46,125 nt of DNA from CAZAIO01 sp964485235. Its GTDB lineage: Bacteria; Chloroflexota; Dehalococcoidia; GIF9; UBA5629. The stretch is taken from positions 1-46,125 of the forward strand of contig CAZAIO010000005.1 of NCBI GenBank assembly GCA_964485235.1. The letters are read 5' to 3'. Each line of letters opens with the position of its first letter. The stretch's first letter is position 1. This document shows positions 16,451-25,251 of this stretch, piece after piece. The position numbers were made by a program, and so were the translations under genes. Below the pieces are notes generated by a model that was not told the DNA's origin, did not search any database, and saw nothing but the letters and a program-made list of their open reading frames with translations.

Positions 16451-16678
16451 ATGGTTAAAGGTTATATAGAATGGGAACATACTCCGGAAGAAGGACTGGT
16501 GTTGCGTTGCAAACCGTCTTTTCTCGAATTAGGCACCGGGGAAGCCCGTCAGCATGCAACAAACGCCCGAAAAGAGATACTGCTCACTATGAAAAGCCTT
16601 ATAGATGTCGCTATCAAGCGGACCGAAGCAAATGAGAAGAAGTCTGGGGAGCATGGAGTAAAAATAAAAGTCGAATAG
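16451..16678 (+). CDS. 75-residue hypothetical protein downstream of the ArsA-like gene
   Basis: Not recognised. Starts MVKGYIEWEHTPEEGLVLRCKP, one Cys, helix-prone second half rich in Lys/Glu (KEILLTMKSLIDVAIKRTEANEKK). GGAGGAG directly before the ATG and a 12-base gap after the ATPase gene make co-expression likely. It could be a small partner of the ATPase. After it, 16679-16804 holds nothing I can identify. Confidence 0.7.
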   Translation: MVKGYIEWEHTPEEGLVLRCKPSFLELGTGEARQHATNARKEILLTMKSLIDVAIKRTEANEKKSGEHGVKIKVE

Positions 16679-16804
16679 CCTGACCAATATCGACCAGTAG
16701 GTACCGGCCTGCCGCATTTCTGCCTTTTCGTACACCCGCAGTTTAATAAAGGGTATAACGATATTTTCCTGTCCCTGTTTCCTTTTATTTCTCAATCTGT
16801 CTAT

Positions 16805-16833
16805 TTGCAGATATAGGCCAGTTATGGTATAAA
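16805..16833 (+). promoter_or_regulatory. Promoter of recJ (TTGCAG-17-TATAAA with extended TG)
   Basis: TTGCAG (16805-16810), a 17-base spacer, and TGGTATAAA (16825-16833), the last being an extended -10. Start of transcription is expected near 16840. Confidence 0.5.
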
Positions 16834-16843
16834 GAATAAATTC

Positions 16844-16864
16844 ATGTCCGGGACATTTCTTTGA
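16844..16864 (+). CDS. Possible 6-codon leader minicistron coupled to recJ
   Basis: ATG at 16844 encodes MSGTFL and stops with TGA at 16862-16864, which overlaps the TTG start of recJ as TTGA. There is no strong ribosome binding site for recJ itself, so re-initiation after this peptide could drive translation. It may equally be chance. Confidence 0.25.
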   Translation: MSGTFL

Positions 16865-18540
16865 GCCATACCAACTGGAATCTGCCTGCGTCCACAGATA
16901 GACCTGTCAGTATCGCAGGCGTTCACCCCCTGGTAGTGCAACTTCTCAGGAACCGCGGCATCTCCGCCCCCGAGCAAATAGAAGCCTTTCTCTGCAATGA
17001 CAAGCGGGTTGAAGTAGATCCCTTCAAGCTCCCGGATATGGACAAAGCGGTCAGCAGGATCTATCAGGCACTCCTTTCCGGCGAACAAATTGCCATCTAT
17101 GGCGACTTCGATGCCGATGGTATCACCGCGACGGCACTTCTGGTTCAGGGACTCACAGAACTCGGCGGTACGGTCATCCCCTATATTCCACGCCGCACAG
17201 CGGAAGGTTATGGGCTTCGTACATCCGCTATTGAAAAGCTCGCCAATCAGGGCATATCGCTGATCATTACAGTCGATACGGGCATTACAGCCGTTCCTGA
17301 AATTGAAAAGGCGCAAAAAACAGGGATAGATGTTATTGTCACCGACCACCATGTCCCGTTGAATATGCTGCCGCAAGCCAGGGCGGTAATCGATCCAAAA
17401 CGTAGTGACTCGCCCTATCCTTTTACAGAAATCGCCGGTGTAGGCGTTGCCTTTAAACTGCTCCAGGCACTTATAAAAGGCAACGGCAAGGAATATATCA
17501 CAAGACAATCTCTCGATCTTGTGGCAATGGGCACGATAACGGATATGGTCCCGCTTATCGGGGAAAGCCGCTACTGGGTTAAAACGGGGCTCGACCTTAT
17601 CAATAAAACTCAAAGAATGGGGTTGCAGGAACTGATTCGTCGTACGAATCTTCAACAGGGGCACCTTGACGAACAAAGCATAAGCTGGATTATCGGTCCG
17701 CGTCTCAACGCCGCCGGTAGAATGGACGATGCAACCACGAGCTATCAACTTCTGATCACCGAAGATGCCGAGGAAGCTCTCTCGCTCGCTCTTGAGCTTG
17801 ATAATAAAAATACGGAACGGGTCAAGAAGACCAATGAAGCACTTGTTAAAGCCAATGAAGCACTCATCGCAGAAGGAATAGACCGCCCGATCCTTATCAC
17901 CGGAGACGAAGATTATCCCCCGGGTATACTGGGACTTGTTGCGGGAAGGCTTACGGACAAATATTATCGGCCTGTAATCGTGCTCAGGATCGGGAAAGAG
18001 ACCTGCCGGGGAAGCAGTAGAAGTATCGATGAATTCGATCTTGTGGAAGCGCTAAAAGAATGCCAGGACCTGTTAACCAAGTTCGGCGGTCATACCAGAG
18101 CTGCCGGTTTCAATATACCGACCCGTAACCTGGTTGAATTTAAAGAACGCATTCATAACATCGCCAAAACCAGGCTGGACGGACTCGATCTCCGCCCGCA
18201 TATAGATATCGATGCCGAGGTCTCCCTTTCCACTTTTTCCGGCAACACCTTTGAACAAATACAACAGCTCGCCCCGTTCGGCACGGGGAACCCTCTACCG
18301 ACATTTCTCAGCCGCCGTGTAGAGGTAATCGATCGTCGCACTATGGGCGCGCAGGGAGAACATTTTAAATTGAAGCTCAGACAGAACGGCGTGACATGGG
18401 ATGCTGTAGGCTTCAATATGGGCAGCTATGCAGAAGAGCTTTCCTCATTTATTGATGTAGTCTATAACCTGGAACTGGACCGCTGGAACGGAGATGAAAG
18501 ACTGAGGCTTACTCTTCTGGACTTTTCATCGTCCCGTTAG
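16861..18540 (+). CDS. recJ: Single-stranded-DNA-specific exonuclease RecJ
   Basis: 5'-3' ssDNA exonuclease of recombination and repair, DHH superfamily. 559 residues: motif I IYGDFDADGITATALL, motif III VTDHHVP, GTITDMVPL, GPRLNAAGRMDDA, and the DHHA1 part with GLVAGRLTDKYYRPVIVL and FGGHTRAAGF; a C-terminal OB-fold follows. The N-terminus (NWNLPASTD...HPLVVQLLRNRGI) is typical. No ATG lies in frame upstream before a stop at 16837, so TTG at 16861 is the likely start. It converges on lgt and overlaps it tail to tail by 32 bases. Confidence 0.95.
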   Translation: MSHTNWNLPASTDRPVSIAGVHPLVVQLLRNRGISAPEQIEAFLCNDKRVEVDPFKLPDMDKAVSRIYQALLSGEQIAIYGDFDADGITATALLVQGLTELGGTVIPYIPRRTAEGYGLRTSAIEKLANQGISLIITVDTGITAVPEIEKAQKTGIDVIVTDHHVPLNMLPQARAVIDPKRSDSPYPFTEIAGVGVAFKLLQALIKGNGKEYITRQSLDLVAMGTITDMVPLIGESRYWVKTGLDLINKTQRMGLQELIRRTNLQQGHLDEQSISWIIGPRLNAAGRMDDATTSYQLLITEDAEEALSLALELDNKNTERVKKTNEALVKANEALIAEGIDRPILITGDEDYPPGILGLVAGRLTDKYYRPVIVLRIGKETCRGSSRSIDEFDLVEALKECQDLLTKFGGHTRAAGFNIPTRNLVEFKERIHNIAKTRLDGLDLRPHIDIDAEVSLSTFSGNTFEQIQQLAPFGTGNPLPTFLSRRVEVIDRRTMGAQGEHFKLKLRQNGVTWDAVGFNMGSYAEELSSFIDVVYNLELDRWNGDERLRLTLLDFSSSR

Positions 18541-19333
18541 CATCGCCGGTGCTTTCGATAGCCGGTTTCTGCTTTCTCGCTTTCCACATTCTGAACACAA
18601 GGACCGGTATCGTGATAACGAGAACGATAATACCGATCAATTGTGCCTGTTGGATACCGAACAGGAACGGCTCTCCTTCACGGAAAAACCTCACGATGAG
18701 ATCGCCTGCGGCATAAAGAGCCAGATAGAGGAAAAACAACGCGCCTTCCGGTCTCATACGGCGCCGTAACGACCATATAACGCCGAAGGCAGCCATATTC
18801 CATATTATATGATAGACCTGAGTCGGATGAAGAGGAATACCAAGCGGCGCATAGCTGTTCGGATTGACATATATTATCGCCCACGGCAAAGTGGTCGGCA
18901 GTCCGTAGCAACAGCCGTTTATGAGACAGCCTATGCGGCCTATCGCCATCCCCACAAGAGCCCCCGGCGCTATAATATCGCCCATCAACCATATAGAAAG
19001 TTTATGTACGCGGCAATATATAACAACCGCAATAATAATGCCGATAACCGCTCCGTATACACCGAGTCCTTCGAAATTCAATATCTGTGACGGATGCTCA
19101 AGATAATATTGCCAGTGGTCGATGAGATGAATTACCCGGGAAAATATGACACCACTTATGATTGCCCATACTCCGAGAGAGAATATATGGTCTTCTTTTA
19201 TCCCCACCCTTTTCGCTTCCCGCCATGAAATACCCAGTATCGCGATGACGGCGAGTACGACCATAACTCCATACCAGCGTAATTCATAAAAACCGAGATG
19301 GAAGATTGTTGGATTGATATCGATAGTAAACAT
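18509..19333 (-). CDS. lgt: Prolipoprotein diacylglyceryl transferase
   Basis: Inner-membrane enzyme that attaches diacylglycerol to lipobox Cys; at least four lipoproteins are encoded in this window. 274 residues with seven hydrophobic segments, the ELRWYG N-terminal block, and the signature GRIGCLINGCCYG, the Cys-rich variant found in many non-proteobacterial Lgt proteins in place of GRxGNFxN. HPTQVYH follows. It lies 9 bases after ftsY on the same transcript, with AAGGGA before the ATG. Confidence 0.95.
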   Translation of the reverse strand: MFTIDINPTIFHLGFYELRWYGVMVVLAVIAILGISWREAKRVGIKEDHIFSLGVWAIISGVIFSRVIHLIDHWQYYLEHPSQILNFEGLGVYGAVIGIIIAVVIYCRVHKLSIWLMGDIIAPGALVGMAIGRIGCLINGCCYGLPTTLPWAIIYVNPNSYAPLGIPLHPTQVYHIIWNMAAFGVIWSLRRRMRPEGALFFLYLALYAAGDLIVRFFREGEPFLFGIQQAQLIGIIVLVITIPVLVFRMWKARKQKPAIESTGDANGTMKSPEE

Positions 19334-19342
19334 AATTTCCCT

Positions 19343-20248
19343 TTAATTCCCGAAAATCGCCGCAACGAACTCGCGTGGATCGAACGCCGCAATATCATCG
19401 ATTTGCTCGCCGGTCCCGATATATTTTATTGGTATTTTCAACTCATCGCATATTGCCAGCACAATTCCCCCGCGAGAGGTACCATCGAGCTTGGTGAGAA
19501 AAATGCTGTTTACGCCTACCGCCTGCGTAAAACTCCTTGCCTGTATCAGCCCGTTCTGGCCGGTGGTTGCATCGACGACCAGCATCACTTCCTGGGACAA
19601 CTCGTACTTCTCTGCGACACGTCCGATTTTCTTAAGCTCCTCCATGAGATTGTACTTTGTATGGAGGCGGCCTGCGGTATCGGCAATGACAAGGTCGGCA
19701 TTTCTGTTTTTCGCCGCTTCGAGCGCATCGAATACTACCGCTCCCGGGTCTCCGCCTGGCTGATGAGAAATAACCGGCACTTCCACCTTATCTCCCCATC
19801 GCTTGAGCTGGTCAATCGCCGCGGCTCTGAACGTATCAGCTGCAGCCAGGATAACCTCTTTTCCGCTTTGTTTGAATTCATATGCAAGCTTGCCGATACT
19901 GGTAGTCTTGCCTGAACCGTTTACGCCAACTACGAGGAGCATTCGTAATATATCCTCGTCAGGAGCGGCTACAGCGGCGATATCGAGTATATTCGCCATC
20001 TCATCCTGGAGCACTTCGCGGACCTGGTTTCCTTCGCTTATCTTTTCACTTTTAATACGCTGTTTCACACTCTGAATTAGTTTGTCGGATGTCGAGACGC
20101 CGACATCAGCAGCGATGAGAAGCTCTTCCAGTTCCTCCCATGTATCTTCATCAATGCTGGTGCGGTTGAAAAGGCCGGCGACTTTTCCGAACCAGCTTTC
20201 CCTGCTTTTTTGAACGCCCCGTCGTGTCTTGTTAAAAATATTTACCAT
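19343..20248 (-). CDS. ftsY: Signal recognition particle receptor FtsY
   Basis: SRP-receptor GTPase for co-translational membrane targeting. 301 residues: N domain (about 1-90), then G domain with GVNGSGKTTSIGKLA, DTFRAAAIDQL, DTAGRLHTKYNLMEEL, TKLDGTSRGG and the closing GEQIDDIAAFDPREFVAAIFG. The N-terminal acidic A domain of E. coli FtsY is absent, as in many other bacteria. Operon with lgt. Confidence 0.96.
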   Translation of the reverse strand: MVNIFNKTRRGVQKSRESWFGKVAGLFNRTSIDEDTWEELEELLIAADVGVSTSDKLIQSVKQRIKSEKISEGNQVREVLQDEMANILDIAAVAAPDEDILRMLLVVGVNGSGKTTSIGKLAYEFKQSGKEVILAAADTFRAAAIDQLKRWGDKVEVPVISHQPGGDPGAVVFDALEAAKNRNADLVIADTAGRLHTKYNLMEELKKIGRVAEKYELSQEVMLVVDATTGQNGLIQARSFTQAVGVNSIFLTKLDGTSRGGIVLAICDELKIPIKYIGTGEQIDDIAAFDPREFVAAIFGN

Positions 20249-20318
20249 TAAGTTTATTTCCGAACGAATACGGGCTATATTAGCACAACATGTAAGATAC
20301 GAGCAAAATATAGACGGA

Positions 20319-20330
20319 TTTACATGTAAA
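20319..20330. promoter_or_regulatory. Perfect 12-bp palindrome upstream of ftsY
   Basis: TTTACATGTAAA lies between the end of the helicase gene and ftsY, about 70 bases before the ftsY ATG. A TGCTAATAT extended -10-like element lies closer to ftsY (about 20275-20283, minus strand). Possible operator. Confidence 0.3.
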
Positions 20331-20343
20331 ATGGTCTGCCAGA

Positions 20344-22638
20344 CTATTCACCCTGTGGTTGTGAAAGCAATAAAGACCGGAGTAAAACAAGCGCAGCTTT
20401 CTTGTCCAGCGGTTCATTGTTATTGCCGCACTTGGGAGATTGAATACAGGCAGGACAACCTGCCACGCAGGGACACTCCTCGATTGCTCTTGATGTAGCC
20501 GCCCACAATTGTGCAATGATATCGAACCCTTTCCTGGCTATCCCGATACCACCGGGATAGGCGTCATAGATAAAAATCTGTGCTTTTCCGGTATCCTGAT
20601 GGAGAGGGGTAGACACTCCGCCGATATCGTTCCGGTCGCAGAGCGCAAAGAGAGGCAGTAAAGCGATTGCTGCATGTTCAATTGCATGCAATCCTCCGGC
20701 AAAGTCCAGGCCGCCTTTTATCACTTTCTCTATCCCATCCGCAGGAACGTCGAACCACAGCGATTCCGTTACGAAGCGTAGCGGAGGCAGATCGAGAAAC
20801 TCATCCCCTATCACTTCGTCGGTATACTGCATTTTTTTCTTGTACCCGATCACCGTGTTCGTTACGTCCACCAGCCCGAAACAAACGGTAACCCCGGAAT
20901 AAGTTGCCCGTTGAGCAACATGCAGAACCTTTAACTCTATTATCTCCTTGGTCTGGGTATAGTATGGTACTTTAGCAGGTTCCGCAATAGCTACTCCTTT
21001 TTGAATATCGAGCTCTTTTATAAAATATGCATCCCCCTGATGAAGGTAAATTGCCCCTTGATGTATCTGAAAAAAAGCGGTACTCGATTCAACAGTCTCC
21101 AGCAGTGTATATCCCTGTGATGCGTCCAGTACGGAATAATTCCTGTCGGAAGCAGAACGTATGTTGACGTGCCGGGCAGGATGTGCGATACGCGGTGAAA
21201 GGTACCACCAGTTATTTCTGTTCCGTACCGTTCCCTCCTCTTCGATTTCCCCGAGTGCTGTATCGTAGCTCTCACCGAAAAAAGTTCCGTCGCTTTTGCC
21301 CAGCGGTTTTTCCCATGCAGCACAGAGAAGATGAGGTTTGAGTATATTCATATTACCGGCGTTAATAAGGACATTCTCAAAAGCCTTGCCGAAAAAGAAA
21401 TCGGGATTATTCATGAAATACTGGTCGAGCGGATTGTCCAGTGCAATGAGAAAGCTCAGCGAATCATCGCTCCGTCGTCCGCTGCGGCCTGCCTGCTGCC
21501 ACGTGCTGGCAATGCTCCCGGGATACCCGTTCAGAACGGTAGCATCGAGGTTACCGATATCGATTCCCAGTTCAAGGGCGTTGGTGGCAACGACACCGAG
21601 CAGCTCGCCGCTGAAAAGCGCCTTCTCAATCTTCCTCCGGTCTTCCGGTAAATAACCCGCCCTGTAAGGTTTAATCCGGTCAGCCAGAGAGGGAATCAAT
21701 TTATCGCTGCTATATATGTAGAGAAGCTCAGTCAATTTCCGTGTTCGGGTAAACACGAGCGTACGGATATCATGTCGTATAAGTTCGGTGAATAGAAAAG
21801 TGGCCTCACTGTTGGCACTCCGCCGTGTGCTCTTTGCTTCATCTATCAACGGGGGGTTCCAGAATACGAACCGTTTTCCGCCATATGGGGAGCCGTCATT
21901 GTCGACCACCTCGAATGGAACGCCCGTCAATTCCTCCGCATGTTCCTTTGGATTGGCTACAGTGGCTGAACAGCATATAAACAGAGGATTTGAACCGTAA
22001 AATGTGCAGAGACGGCGCAGCCGGCGAATGATATTGGCCACGTGTGAACCGAATATGCCCCTGTATACATGGGCTTCATCGATCACCACGACCTTCAAAT
22101 TCTGGAGCGTTCTCGACCAGTTCCGGTGGTTCGGCAATATGCCCGCGTGCAGCATATCCGGGTTCGTCAATATGATCCTTGCCTGTTTTCGGATCCCAGC
22201 CCGCTCAGGCTGTGGTGTATCGCCGTCGAATGTACTGCATTCCGTATAGGATAGAAGTTCCGGACACGCTAACTGCATCAGTCCCCGCATCTGGTCCTGC
22301 GCCAGGGCTTTTGTCGGGAAAAGATAGAACGCCCTGCTCATCGGCTCATTCAAAAGCATATCCAGCACAGGCACGTTATAGCAAAGTGTTTTTCCGCTGG
22401 CACTGGCAGTCGCTATCATCACGTTTGTACCGTTGCGAGCGAGGTTAATGGCGTCTGCCTGATGGCTGTAGAAAGACTCTATCCCCGACTCTTTAAGCCG
22501 GGACTGAAGAGGGGGAGAAAGAGGTCGTTGCAGCGTGCCGGGACGTGCGCTACGACGGGGGATATACTGTATATGCACCATCTGCTGTTCATAATCAGAT
22601 AATGCGGTGAGATACGTAATAAAATCATCGGGCTTCAT
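20344..22638 (-). CDS. DEAD/DEAH-box helicase with DUF1998 zinc-binding C-terminus (MrfA/YprA-like)
   Basis: 764 residues. Helicase core: HQADAIN (Q-like), TASASGKTLCYNVP (Walker A), FPTKALAQDQ, LTNPDML, IDEAHVY (DEAH variant), CSATVANP, then the second RecA domain with FTRTRKLTEL, TNALELGIDIG and QQAGRSGRR. The C-terminal DUF1998 part ends in the four-Cys zinc site CPCVAGCPACIQSPKCG. This order is that of the COG1205 family; B. subtilis MrfA acts in mitomycin-damage repair. A GTG at 22641 is in frame, but ATG 22638 has better spacing to AGGA. Confidence 0.93.
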   Translation of the reverse strand: MKPDDFITYLTALSDYEQQMVHIQYIPRRSARPGTLQRPLSPPLQSRLKESGIESFYSHQADAINLARNGTNVMIATASASGKTLCYNVPVLDMLLNEPMSRAFYLFPTKALAQDQMRGLMQLACPELLSYTECSTFDGDTPQPERAGIRKQARIILTNPDMLHAGILPNHRNWSRTLQNLKVVVIDEAHVYRGIFGSHVANIIRRLRRLCTFYGSNPLFICCSATVANPKEHAEELTGVPFEVVDNDGSPYGGKRFVFWNPPLIDEAKSTRRSANSEATFLFTELIRHDIRTLVFTRTRKLTELLYIYSSDKLIPSLADRIKPYRAGYLPEDRRKIEKALFSGELLGVVATNALELGIDIGNLDATVLNGYPGSIASTWQQAGRSGRRSDDSLSFLIALDNPLDQYFMNNPDFFFGKAFENVLINAGNMNILKPHLLCAAWEKPLGKSDGTFFGESYDTALGEIEEEGTVRNRNNWWYLSPRIAHPARHVNIRSASDRNYSVLDASQGYTLLETVESSTAFFQIHQGAIYLHQGDAYFIKELDIQKGVAIAEPAKVPYYTQTKEIIELKVLHVAQRATYSGVTVCFGLVDVTNTVIGYKKKMQYTDEVIGDEFLDLPPLRFVTESLWFDVPADGIEKVIKGGLDFAGGLHAIEHAAIALLPLFALCDRNDIGGVSTPLHQDTGKAQIFIYDAYPGGIGIARKGFDIIAQLWAATSRAIEECPCVAGCPACIQSPKCGNNNEPLDKKAALVLLRSLLLSQPQGE

Positions 22639-22660
22639 CACATCCTGTCGCGTTGTAATG

Positions 22661-22954
22661 CTAGATACCGTGTATAATTTCCACTTTCTGCTCTATGATT
22701 TCCGATTCCGGATAATTCTGTGAAATAAACCTTATTACTTTTGTGAGCGTTTCATCGATATGCTGGCTGTTATTGCTCACACAACTAATTCCCAGCGTGG
22801 CAAGTTGCCACAGGTCCAGATCGTCCACCTCAGAAACAGAAATGTTGAACTGGTTTCTGAGCCTGGCGATAACAGACTTGACAATCCGGCGCTTTTCCTT
22901 GAGCGATTGATTGTACGGCATATGGAGCCTGATTGTACAAACACCGGTGTTCAT
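22661..22954 (-). CDS. DUF503/YlxP-family protein
   Basis: 97 residues starting MNTGVCTIRLHMPYNQSLKEKRRIVKSVIARLRNQFN-type, with VSEVDDLDLWQ(LATLG), the DUF503 signature. The frame is open for 37 more codons upstream, but that extension is not family-like, so I start at 22954. Role unknown; relatives sit beside ribosome-maturation genes. Gap to the helicase is 22 bases, suggesting one transcript. Confidence 0.85.
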   Translation of the reverse strand: MNTGVCTIRLHMPYNQSLKEKRRIVKSVIARLRNQFNISVSEVDDLDLWQLATLGISCVSNNSQHIDETLTKVIRFISQNYPESEIIEQKVEIIHGI

Positions 22955-23065
22955 TTGTCCATCCGAGCGTTGAGCGCCATAATAACAGCATATACCTCTC
23001 CCGTGGAAAAGAGCGTGAAAGGTAAAGTATTTCGAGCGCCTTTTTCGCTTCCTGACATTCCCCAA

Positions 23066-23088
23066 AATAAAGCTTTGCGAGCTTTATT
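23066..23088. repeat. Perfect 8-bp inverted repeat between DUF503 and the MauE/DoxX-like gene
   Basis: Arms aataaagc (23066-23073) and gctttatt (23081-23088) around a 7-base centre in the divergent region. Next to it lie TATAAT- and TACAAT-like hexamers on opposite strands, so it may be a shared operator. Confidence 0.35.
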
Positions 23089-23131
23089 CATTGTAGGTTA
23101 TAATTATCAACAGGTCAATGAAACATAATAT

Positions 23132-23710
23132 GTGTTTGCACTTATGATTGATACGGTACAGGTGAAAAAGCATCACAAAGCGAAAGCTACGATCAGCCTC
23201 GTAGCAAGTATTTTAATCGGGCTGACTCTGCTCATTGCGGGTACCGGCAAATTAAGCTTCGGTGAAGTGCCGGGTCAGACCATAGAATTTATCGGACACG
23301 TTTTGCCGGACGCTCTCATCAGCCCGGGGCTGGTTTTTTTTATCTATGATATTTTTATCCCGTATATCCTCCCCTGCGCAGAAATGGCTATAGGACTTGC
23401 CCTGCTGGTAGGACTGTGGCCCCGAATAATGGCGATACTGAGCATATTGCTTTCGCTTGCTTTTACGGGCAATAATATCTATGCTATATTTCTGGGGATG
23501 CGAGAATACACGTCGTGTGAGTGTTTCGGCATATGGGAAAAGATATTGGGAGGGCTTACCCCGGTACAGGCGCTCATTGTAGATATTATAATGATCATAC
23601 TGGCGATAGTAATTATTGTATTCCATCCCGGTTCAATCGGATCGTCCCGGGAATGGATTACCAGACTAAATAAAAAAACTGAAGATAGAAAAATAGCCGG
23701 AAAAGAGTAG
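23132..23710 (+). CDS. MauE/DoxX-like membrane protein
   Basis: 192 residues, four or five membrane helices: GTGKL after the first (LIGLTLLIAGTGKL), LPCAEMAIGLALLVGLWPR, and a Cys pair in YTSCECFGIW between helices, a pattern seen in MauE-type proteins thought to help disulfide formation. The start may be GTG 23132 or ATG 23144. A lipoprotein gene follows after 5 bases. Confidence 0.75.
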   Translation: MFALMIDTVQVKKHHKAKATISLVASILIGLTLLIAGTGKLSFGEVPGQTIEFIGHVLPDALISPGLVFFIYDIFIPYILPCAEMAIGLALLVGLWPRIMAILSILLSLAFTGNNIYAIFLGMREYTSCECFGIWEKILGGLTPVQALIVDIIMIILAIVIIVFHPGSIGSSREWITRLNKKTEDRKIAGKE

Positions 23711-23715
23711 AGAAA

Positions 23716-24453
23716 GTGCATGATAAACGATTAATTCGATTACTGCTGACATTGACGGTTGCGGGAGTGCTCCTATTATTCCTGCTCGCCGGTTGCAAAG
23801 TTGTACCGCCCGGGGACAATAATCCCCCGCTGGAAACGACTCCCGCTGAACCGGTCCCTCCGGCAAATAAGGCGCCGGTCATTCACTATATATCTGCGGA
23901 ACATGAGGTAACACCATCGAATGACACTCCGGTACGGTGTGTTGCCACCGATGCCGATAAAGATACCCTGACATATGCATGGTCGGCATCAGGAGGAACG
24001 ATAAACGGTGAGGGAAGCGATATTACATGGACGGCACCCGAAACCCAGGGTGACTATGTTATTACCGCTACCGTAACAGACGGTAAAGGTGGAGAAACAG
24101 AGGATTCCGTAACGATTACAGTGACACCGGCACCGAACCATGTTCCCGTTCTTTCAATGGTGATCACGATATACGGTAAGGACCCTGTCACCATCACACC
24201 GGCAATGGAACCGCTTAAGATGAAGAAGAACTCAAGCGCTGTAATAAAGTGCACTGCAGAAGACCCTGACGGTGATGAAATCAGCTTCAGATGGGCGGCG
24301 ACCGAGGGAAGAATAGATGGAGAAGGAGACACGGTTACCTATTACTCCACTGATCCCGGTGATGTTGCCATTACAGTAACGGCGATCGACAGTCAGGGCG
24401 GACAGTCAAAATTAACCCTGTACTTGAACATTCCCTGCTGCGGCTCGGTGTAG
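23716..24453 (+). CDS. Lipoprotein with two PKD/Ig-like repeats
   Basis: 245 residues from a GTG. Signal peptide with lipobox LLAGC (C27), Pro-rich linker (28-50), then two beta-sandwich repeats of the PKD/cadherin-like kind: residues about 51-134 with ATDADKDTLTYAWSASGG and 139-240 with AEDPDGDEISFRWAATEGR. The two repeats share the D-x-D-x-D-x-(x)-F/Y-x-W pattern, so they look like an internal duplication. Probable cell-surface adhesion or scaffold protein, translated with the membrane protein just upstream. Converges on the UPF0280 gene with a 9-base gap. Confidence 0.85.
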   Translation: MHDKRLIRLLLTLTVAGVLLLFLLAGCKVVPPGDNNPPLETTPAEPVPPANKAPVIHYISAEHEVTPSNDTPVRCVATDADKDTLTYAWSASGGTINGEGSDITWTAPETQGDYVITATVTDGKGGETEDSVTITVTPAPNHVPVLSMVITIYGKDPVTITPAMEPLKMKKNSSAVIKCTAEDPDGDEISFRWAATEGRIDGEGDTVTYYSTDPGDVAITVTAIDSQGGQSKLTLYLNIPCCGSV

Positions 24454-24462
24454 TTCCCTGTT

Positions 24463-25185
24463 TCATAAAGAAACAATCTTGATATCGCCCCAGAGCCCGA
24501 TCTTGTCTCCTTTGATAATCACGGTCCCGGTAAGGCCTTGGATGGCCTTCGCCTGTTCCAGTCCGGCATCTATATCGGTAGTTGTCTTTATATTATTTCC
24601 TATTGCGGTCGCCGCGGCATCCGCGAGCGCAGTATTGTGAGAAAATACCAGCACGGCATCCGCCGTACCCAAGCTGACTGAATGGCCCACCGTCCCGGAT
24701 GACGTGCATATGCCGAGCGGAGTGTCATCGGGACCGATCTCCAGTGCGATTTTCCCGGTAAAAGGCGATTTCCCGGCATAGATACCGATAGTTCGGGGCT
24801 TACAGACTTTCGCAAAAATATCGCCGCCGTTTTCCACGATCACCTCGGGGGACAATAGAAGAAGGTCTCTTCCGACGAACTCTGCGATGGCGCCGGCTAC
24901 AGATGCCATAGGGCCTACTCCCGCCAGCCTGCCAGCCTCTGCCATGCTTTTTATCAGAGCAGGCGTATTCTTCGCTACTTCATACGGTTCGAACGTCGTT
25001 TGAAAAAGCGGATGACCCGCGATATATTGCTCCAGCCGGGCGCGAAGTTTCATCACGGAATCGAGCGCAATCTGCCTCAGGTTACTTGCTGCCCGGATAA
25101 AAAGGTCTGTCTCTTGTACCACCACCGTGAAAGAGACAAGTTCATCATCTTTAATCCAGTGCCGGTACGTTCTGGGCTCATACAT
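24463..25185 (-). CDS. UPF0280 (COG2122) family protein, ApbE-like fold
   Basis: 240 residues starting MYEPRTYRHWI, the family N-terminus; the frame stays open to a TTG nine codons further up, which I reject. Seen: GPMASVAGAIAEFVGRDLL, VIVENGGDIF, GICTSSGTVGHSVSLGTADAV. As I recall, the archaeal member MA1715 is needed for efficient sulfide assimilation in Methanosarcina. Here the gene is last in a cluster with the COG1900 protein and a NIL-ferredoxin, which fits the same role. Biochemical activity unproven. Confidence 0.88.
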   Translation of the reverse strand: MYEPRTYRHWIKDDELVSFTVVVQETDLFIRAASNLRQIALDSVMKLRARLEQYIAGHPLFQTTFEPYEVAKNTPALIKSMAEAGRLAGVGPMASVAGAIAEFVGRDLLLLSPEVIVENGGDIFAKVCKPRTIGIYAGKSPFTGKIALEIGPDDTPLGICTSSGTVGHSVSLGTADAVLVFSHNTALADAAATAIGNNIKTTTDIDAGLEQAKAIQGLTGTVIIKGDKIGLWGDIKIVSL

Positions 25186-25251
25186 CGAAAAAGATGTCCC
25201 CTGTAATCTCAACGGATAAAAACAGCCTGTAACGGACAGTTGCCATACAGG

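Noticed and set aside
16822..17748. 308-codon frame on the minus strand
   Set aside because: Runs through the recJ promoter and catalytic domain in antisense; recJ motifs are unambiguous.
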